Source: Porphyromonas sp.
Lineage (GTDB): Bacteria; Bacteroidota; Bacteroidia; Bacteroidales; Porphyromonadaceae
Length of the DNA: 19,392 nt
Reading direction: 5' to 3'
Assembly: GCA_029983495.1 (NCBI GenBank)
Contig: JASBZJ010000007.1
Span: 1-19,392, forward strand
Every line of letters starts with the position of its first letter. The first letter of the stretch is position 1. A model generated the notes under the pieces. It was not told the DNA's origin and did no database searches. It worked only from the letters and a program-made list of their open reading frames with translations. Of the stretch, positions 15,966 to 19,392 are shown in pieces. Both the position numbers and the translations under genes were made by a program.

Positions 15966-17597
15966 ATGGATAGTATGCTAAATATGTCGGAAGAAGATAT
16001 TAAACTCAAATTTATCACCCCTCAAATAATGGCTAAGGGGTGGTCTTTTGATGATATATCGATGGAAGCAAGTGTCAAACTTACTGACGGCAAAATAAAC
16101 CTTAAAGGTAACTCCCAAGTTAGGAGCAAACCCAAGTATGCCGACTATATGCTTTATTACAACAAAGCAACACCAATAGCCATAGTAGAAGCAAAAGATG
16201 CCAAACATACTGTGAGTTATGGATTGCAACAAGCAAAAGAGTATGCACAAATGATGAAGATACCTTTTGCATATAGTTCCAATGGTAAAGGCTTTCAGGA
16301 GTATGACTTCCTTACAGGACAAGAGAGAAGCCTCTCGATGGACGAGTTCCCTACCAAAAATGAGTTGTCCCGGAGGTTTATTCAAGAGAGCCACTCGGGG
16401 GAGGGGCTCTCTGAGAACGAGCTTAAAGTTATTAAGCAACCCTATTGCACTGGGCAAGACATCTTCCCTCCTCGCTACTATCAACGCAATGCAGTAAACC
16501 TGACTGTGAATGCTGTCGCACAAGGGAAGAAGCGACTTCTCCTTGTAATGGCAACGGGCACCGGCAAAACCTATACGGCTTTCCAGATCGTGTATCGCTT
16601 GCTCAAAGCCGGTCTTGTGAAAAAGGTACTCTATCTTGCCGACCGCAATGTTCTTGTGGACCAATCGATACAGCAAGATTTTAAGCCCTTGAACAAAACG
16701 ATTCATAAGGTCAACTATCAGCAAGACCAAGGCTCTGGCATCACTGCTTATGAAGTTTATTTCGCCTTATACCAGCAACTCATTGGGCCGGGTGGAAAGA
16801 AACAATACGAAGAACTCTTTAAGCCCGAGTTTTTCGATATGGTCATCGTGGACGAGTGTCATAGAGGGAGTGCCAAAGATGACAGTAACTGGAGAGAGAT
16901 ACTCGACTATTTCTCAGGAGCCGTGCAACTGGGTATGACTGCTACCCCCAAAGAAACGGCTTATCAGTCCTCTATATCCTATTTTGGTGAGCCACTCTAT
17001 ACCTACAGCCTCAAAGAGGGCATTGACGATGGCTTCTTAGCTCCGTTCAAGGTGGTAAATATCACTACGAACATAGGGGACGAATGGCGTCCTACTAAAG
17101 GACAGGTAGACATTAACGGCAATGAAATCCCCGATAGGATATACAACAACACCGACTACGACTACAACATCATTCTACAAGACCGTCATCAGAAAGTGGC
17201 AGAGCAGATCACCGAGTTTCTTAAGCACACAGACCCTATGGCTAAGACCATTGTGTTTTGTGCTGACGAAGAGCACGCCGAAAACATGCGGACGGCTCTC
17301 GTGAATGCTAATACCGATATGTGCCGGAATAACCCCGACTATGTAGTGCGTATCACCGGTAGCGACAGCTATGGGCAGTCTAAGCTCGATTACTTCATCT
17401 CTGTGTCGTCTCCCTATCCGGTCATTGCCACTACAAGCAAGTTGCTCTCTACCGGAGTGGACTGCAAGATGGTTAAACTCATTGTACTTGACCAGTGTAT
17501 CAGCTCAATGACAGAGTTTAAGCAAATCGTAGGGCGTGGTACCCGTATTAGAGAAAAAGAGGGGGAAGACCCATTTTACCATTATGGACTTCCGTAA
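15966..17597 (+). CDS. hsdR: Type I restriction endonuclease subunit R, N-terminal part (gene broken by frameshift)
   Basis: HsdR drives ATP-dependent DNA translocation and cleavage in type I systems. From ATG 15966 (an upstream TTG at 15957 and ATGs at 15975 and 15984 are also possible) the N-terminal PD-(D/E)xK nuclease shows Asp60 and EAK at 75-77. The SF2 helicase follows with Walker A ATGTGKT (196-202), DECH box (296-299), TAT (325-327) and motif VI QIVGRGTRIR (520-529). Just after motif VI an extra G in GAGGGGG (17561-17565) shifts the frame and ends the protein at 17597. The usual continuation (FTIMDFRNVTRLFADP) is in the +1 frame and is annotated separately. All catalytic motifs lie in this fragment, but the C-terminal region that binds the M/S core is lost. 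Confidence 0.92.
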   Translation: MDSMLNMSEEDIKLKFITPQIMAKGWSFDDISMEASVKLTDGKINLKGNSQVRSKPKYADYMLYYNKATPIAIVEAKDAKHTVSYGLQQAKEYAQMMKIPFAYSSNGKGFQEYDFLTGQERSLSMDEFPTKNELSRRFIQESHSGEGLSENELKVIKQPYCTGQDIFPPRYYQRNAVNLTVNAVAQGKKRLLLVMATGTGKTYTAFQIVYRLLKAGLVKKVLYLADRNVLVDQSIQQDFKPLNKTIHKVNYQQDQGSGITAYEVYFALYQQLIGPGGKKQYEELFKPEFFDMVIVDECHRGSAKDDSNWREILDYFSGAVQLGMTATPKETAYQSSISYFGEPLYTYSLKEGIDDGFLAPFKVVNITTNIGDEWRPTKGQVDINGNEIPDRIYNNTDYDYNIILQDRHQKVAEQITEFLKHTDPMAKTIVFCADEEHAENMRTALVNANTDMCRNNPDYVVRITGSDSYGQSKLDYFISVSSPYPVIATTSKLLSTGVDCKMVKLIVLDQCISSMTEFKQIVGRGTRIREKEGEDPFYHYGLP

Positions 17598-18351
17598 TGT
17601 TACACGCCTTTTTGCCGACCCCGACTGGGATGGTCCAATAGAGGTGGACGATAACTATCCACCCAAAGACACACCCACTCCTCCTCAGGCTTGTGGCACT
17701 TGTGGACAGTCTCCGTGTGTTTGTCCCTGCGATATCTGCGGTCAGAACCCTTGTATATGCCCTCCTAAGCCTAAGGGCGAGAAGCCGATAGTAAACAGGG
17801 AAGGTTGTCAAGTCCGAGTATTACAAAGCGTGGTTTATGTTTACGACACAAACGGAAAGCTACTTCGCACGGAAAGCATAACCGACTACACGAAAAAAAA
17901 TATCAACGAGACCTATGCCAACTTGGACGATTTCATTCAACGCTGGAATGAGGCTAAGAAGAAAGAGGAAATAACCAAGCTCTTAAAGGACAGTGGTATT
18001 AACCTAAAAGCCTTAAAACAAGAGCAGGGGCTGAGTGACGTAGATGACTTTGACTTCATCTGTTATATTGCCTATGGCAAAAAGCCCCTGACGCGGAGAG
18101 AGCGTGCAGAGCAAGTCAAGAAGCGTGATATCTTCCATAAGTATGGCGACGAAGCTCGCAAGGTCTTGGATGCTCTTCTGGAGAAATATACAGCCAACGG
18201 CATCAGCCAATTAGAAGACCCTGCAGTACTCAAGCTTGATCCGTTCCGCCAAATGGGGGCACCGGCTCATATTGCCACGTTCTTTGGGGGCAAGGAGCAG
18301 TACTACTCAGCGGTCAGAGAATTAGAGTACTTCATATACAACATAGCATAA
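17536..18351 (+). CDS. hsdR: Type I restriction endonuclease subunit R, C-terminal part (separated by frameshift)
   Basis: This frame resumes HsdR right where the first fragment loses it. After residue 12 it reads KTHFTIMDFRNVTRLFADPDWDGPI, the usual sequence after helicase motif VI, and runs on through the helical C-terminal domain that contacts the methylase, ending in REREYFIYNIA-like sequence. Possible starts are GTG 17536 or ATG 17584, neither with a clear ribosome site, so it may not be made as a separate protein. It carries a striking tandem Cys repeat, CGTCGQSPCVCP then CDICGQNPCICP (17692-17760), placed just before the C-terminal domain. The stop at 18349-18351 nearly touches the hsdM start at 18355, so transcription is shared. 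Confidence 0.88.
   Translation: MVPVLEKKRGKTHFTIMDFRNVTRLFADPDWDGPIEVDDNYPPKDTPTPPQACGTCGQSPCVCPCDICGQNPCICPPKPKGEKPIVNREGCQVRVLQSVVYVYDTNGKLLRTESITDYTKKNINETYANLDDFIQRWNEAKKKEEITKLLKDSGINLKALKQEQGLSDVDDFDFICYIAYGKKPLTRRERAEQVKKRDIFHKYGDEARKVLDALLEKYTANGISQLEDPAVLKLDPFRQMGAPAHIATFFGGKEQYYSAVRELEYFIYNIA
17561..17565 (+). other. Frameshift site in hsdR (G5 tract, one G too many)
   Basis: Reading GAG GGG AAG ACC CAT TTT ACC joins the two HsdR fragments without any gap in the family sequence; the extra G gives GAG GGG GAA GAC CCA instead and a stop at 17595-17597. It may be a real mutation, a slippage-prone phase switch, or a sequencing error. Confidence 0.85.
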
Positions 18352-18354
18352 AAT

Positions 18355-19392
18355 ATGGCACTCAATAATTTTGTAAAAAGCATTCGCAACATCATGCGTA
18401 ACGATGCCGGTATCAATGGTGATGCTCAGCGTATCGAACAGATTGCGTGGATGCTTTTCCTCAAGATATACGACGAAAAAGAGAACGATTGGGAGTTTTA
18501 CGAAGAAAACTACCGGTCTTTTATCCCGGAGGAATGCCGTTGGCGCTCGTGGGCTAAGGACGAGGGCGACGGCAATGCACTAACTGCTGATGCCTTGCTG
18601 GGCTTTGTCAATAATACCCTCTTCCCTACCCTCAAGTCTCTGGAGGTTACACCGGAGACACCTGTGCGAAGTCGCATTGTGCGTACTACCTTTGAGGATG
18701 CCAACCAATATATGAAAGATGGGGTCTTGCTTCGACAAATCATCAATATCATAGATGACCTCAATCTCAGTAATTACGACGAAAGCCACGCATTCGGAGA
18801 AATATACGAGACGATACTCAAGGAAATGCAGTCGGCAGGCTCTGCAGGGGAGTTTTATACCCCTCGTGCTTTGACCGACTTTATGGCTGAAATCATCGAT
18901 CCTCAGATTGGAGAGAAGATGGCAGACTTCGCCTGCGGTACAGGTGGGTTTATTACCAGTTGGCTCAAAGCCCTCGACAAGAAAGTGCAGGAGGCAAATA
19001 CTGCAGATGCCCATAAGGAATATGCCAACTCTATATATGGCATCGAGAAAAAGCAGTTCCCCTATATGCTCTGTGTCACCAACATGCTCCTGCACGACAT
19101 AGAGGCACCTCTTGTCTTACACGATAATTCACTGAATAAAGATGTACTTAACTACACAGACGAAGATAAGTTTGATGTGGTACTTATGAACCCACCCTAC
19201 GGGGGCAGTGAGAAGAACGACATCAAGCAACACTTCCCCTCCGATCTCTCCTCCAGCGAGACAGCAGACCTCTTTATGGTGCTGATTATGTATCGCCTCC
19301 GTAAGTCCGGCAGAGCTGCTGTAATCCTCCCTGATGGCTTCTTGTTTGGTGCAGACAACGCTAAGTTAGCCATTAAGGAGAAGCTCCTAAGA
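18355..19392 (+). CDS. hsdM: Type I restriction-modification methyltransferase subunit M (partial, 346 codons)
   Basis: HsdM is the N6-adenine methylase of the type I complex; with HsdS it protects host DNA and forms the core that HsdR joins. The frame is open from ATG 18355, four bases after the hsdR stop, to the window end. The N-terminal helical domain (about 1-145) starts MALNNFVKSIRNIMRND and contains DAQRIEQIAWMLFLKIYD. The SAM-binding motif I is FACGTGG (192-198), preceded by SAGEFYTPRALTDFMAE, and the catalytic motif IV is NPPYGG (279-284). LPDGFLFG follows near the end. All key residues are present, so the methylase should be active even if restriction is lost. The target-recognition subunit hsdS is expected just beyond the window. 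Confidence 0.95.
   Translation, partial: MALNNFVKSIRNIMRNDAGINGDAQRIEQIAWMLFLKIYDEKENDWEFYEENYRSFIPEECRWRSWAKDEGDGNALTADALLGFVNNTLFPTLKSLEVTPETPVRSRIVRTTFEDANQYMKDGVLLRQIINIIDDLNLSNYDESHAFGEIYETILKEMQSAGSAGEFYTPRALTDFMAEIIDPQIGEKMADFACGTGGFITSWLKALDKKVQEANTADAHKEYANSIYGIEKKQFPYMLCVTNMLLHDIEAPLVLHDNSLNKDVLNYTDEDKFDVVLMNPPYGGSEKNDIKQHFPSDLSSSETADLFMVLIMYRLRKSGRAAVILPDGFLFGADNAKLAIKEKLLR

Noticed and set aside
15978..16730. 250-codon open frame antisense to hsdR
   Set aside because: A shadow of the hsdR coding frame; the nuclease and helicase motifs are on the plus strand.
1..19392. CRISPR array, tRNA/rRNA genes, integrase, riboswitch
   Set aside because: No regularly spaced direct repeats, cloverleaf-like sequence, recombinase motifs or known riboswitch core were seen on reading both strands.

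Overview
The window looks like a chromosomal segment from the Bacteroidota, most likely Porphyromonadaceae and close to Porphyromonas. Three things point there. Several genes are preceded by Bacteroidota-type -7 boxes (TAnnTTTG). The block lipoprotein - PorG-like - UppS - BamA - OmpH - OmpH matches, from memory, the porG (PG0189) neighbourhood of Porphyromonas gingivalis. The proteins (DUF6242-type lipoprotein, PorG, C39-ABC exporter) are typical of the phylum. The species cannot be named from the sequence alone.

Layout. Positions 1-771 (minus) hold the first 257 codons of prfB (release factor 2), cut by the window edge; it reads straight through, without the usual programmed-frameshift UGA. 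Positions 780-1351 have no gene but carry a probable promoter and a 173-bp MITE-like insertion with matching inverted ends and a 7-8 bp target duplication. At 1352-2148 (minus) are two overlapping small lipoprotein genes of unknown function. At 2587-5294 (minus) are a C39-peptidase ABC exporter and an unusually short HlyD-like partner, with no visible substrate peptide.

Positions 5620-13438 (minus) look like one seven-gene envelope operon: DUF6242-type lipoprotein, porG (type IX secretion), uppS (undecaprenyl-PP synthase), bamA, two ompH/skp chaperones, and a FabK-type enoyl-ACP reductase. A TAnnTTTG promoter lies just upstream and a good intrinsic terminator (5551-5591) lies just downstream. 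This ties protein export through T9SS, outer-membrane protein assembly, the lipid carrier for peptidoglycan and LPS, and fatty-acid synthesis into one transcript. Upstream of it at 13488-14936 (minus) is a YihY-family membrane protein with a C-terminal winged-helix-like tail and its own promoter and RBS.

Positions 14996-15695 are a roughly 700-bp non-coding boundary with three strong hairpins, one a minus-strand terminator. From 15626 the coding strand switches and a type I restriction-modification locus begins: promoter, small XRE-type regulator, hsdR, and hsdM cut by the window end. hsdR is broken by one extra G in a G5 tract just after helicase motif VI. Its C-terminal part carries a tandem Cys-rich, zinc-knuckle-like repeat. 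The R-M genes appear richer in C-ending codons than the left side, consistent with horizontal acquisition.

I see no CRISPR array, tRNA, rRNA or complete IS. No wholly new multi-gene system is evident. The best leads are the hsdR frameshift with its Cys-rich repeat, the minimal HlyD with its orphan C39 exporter, the Gly/Tyr loop in BamA, and the MITE.
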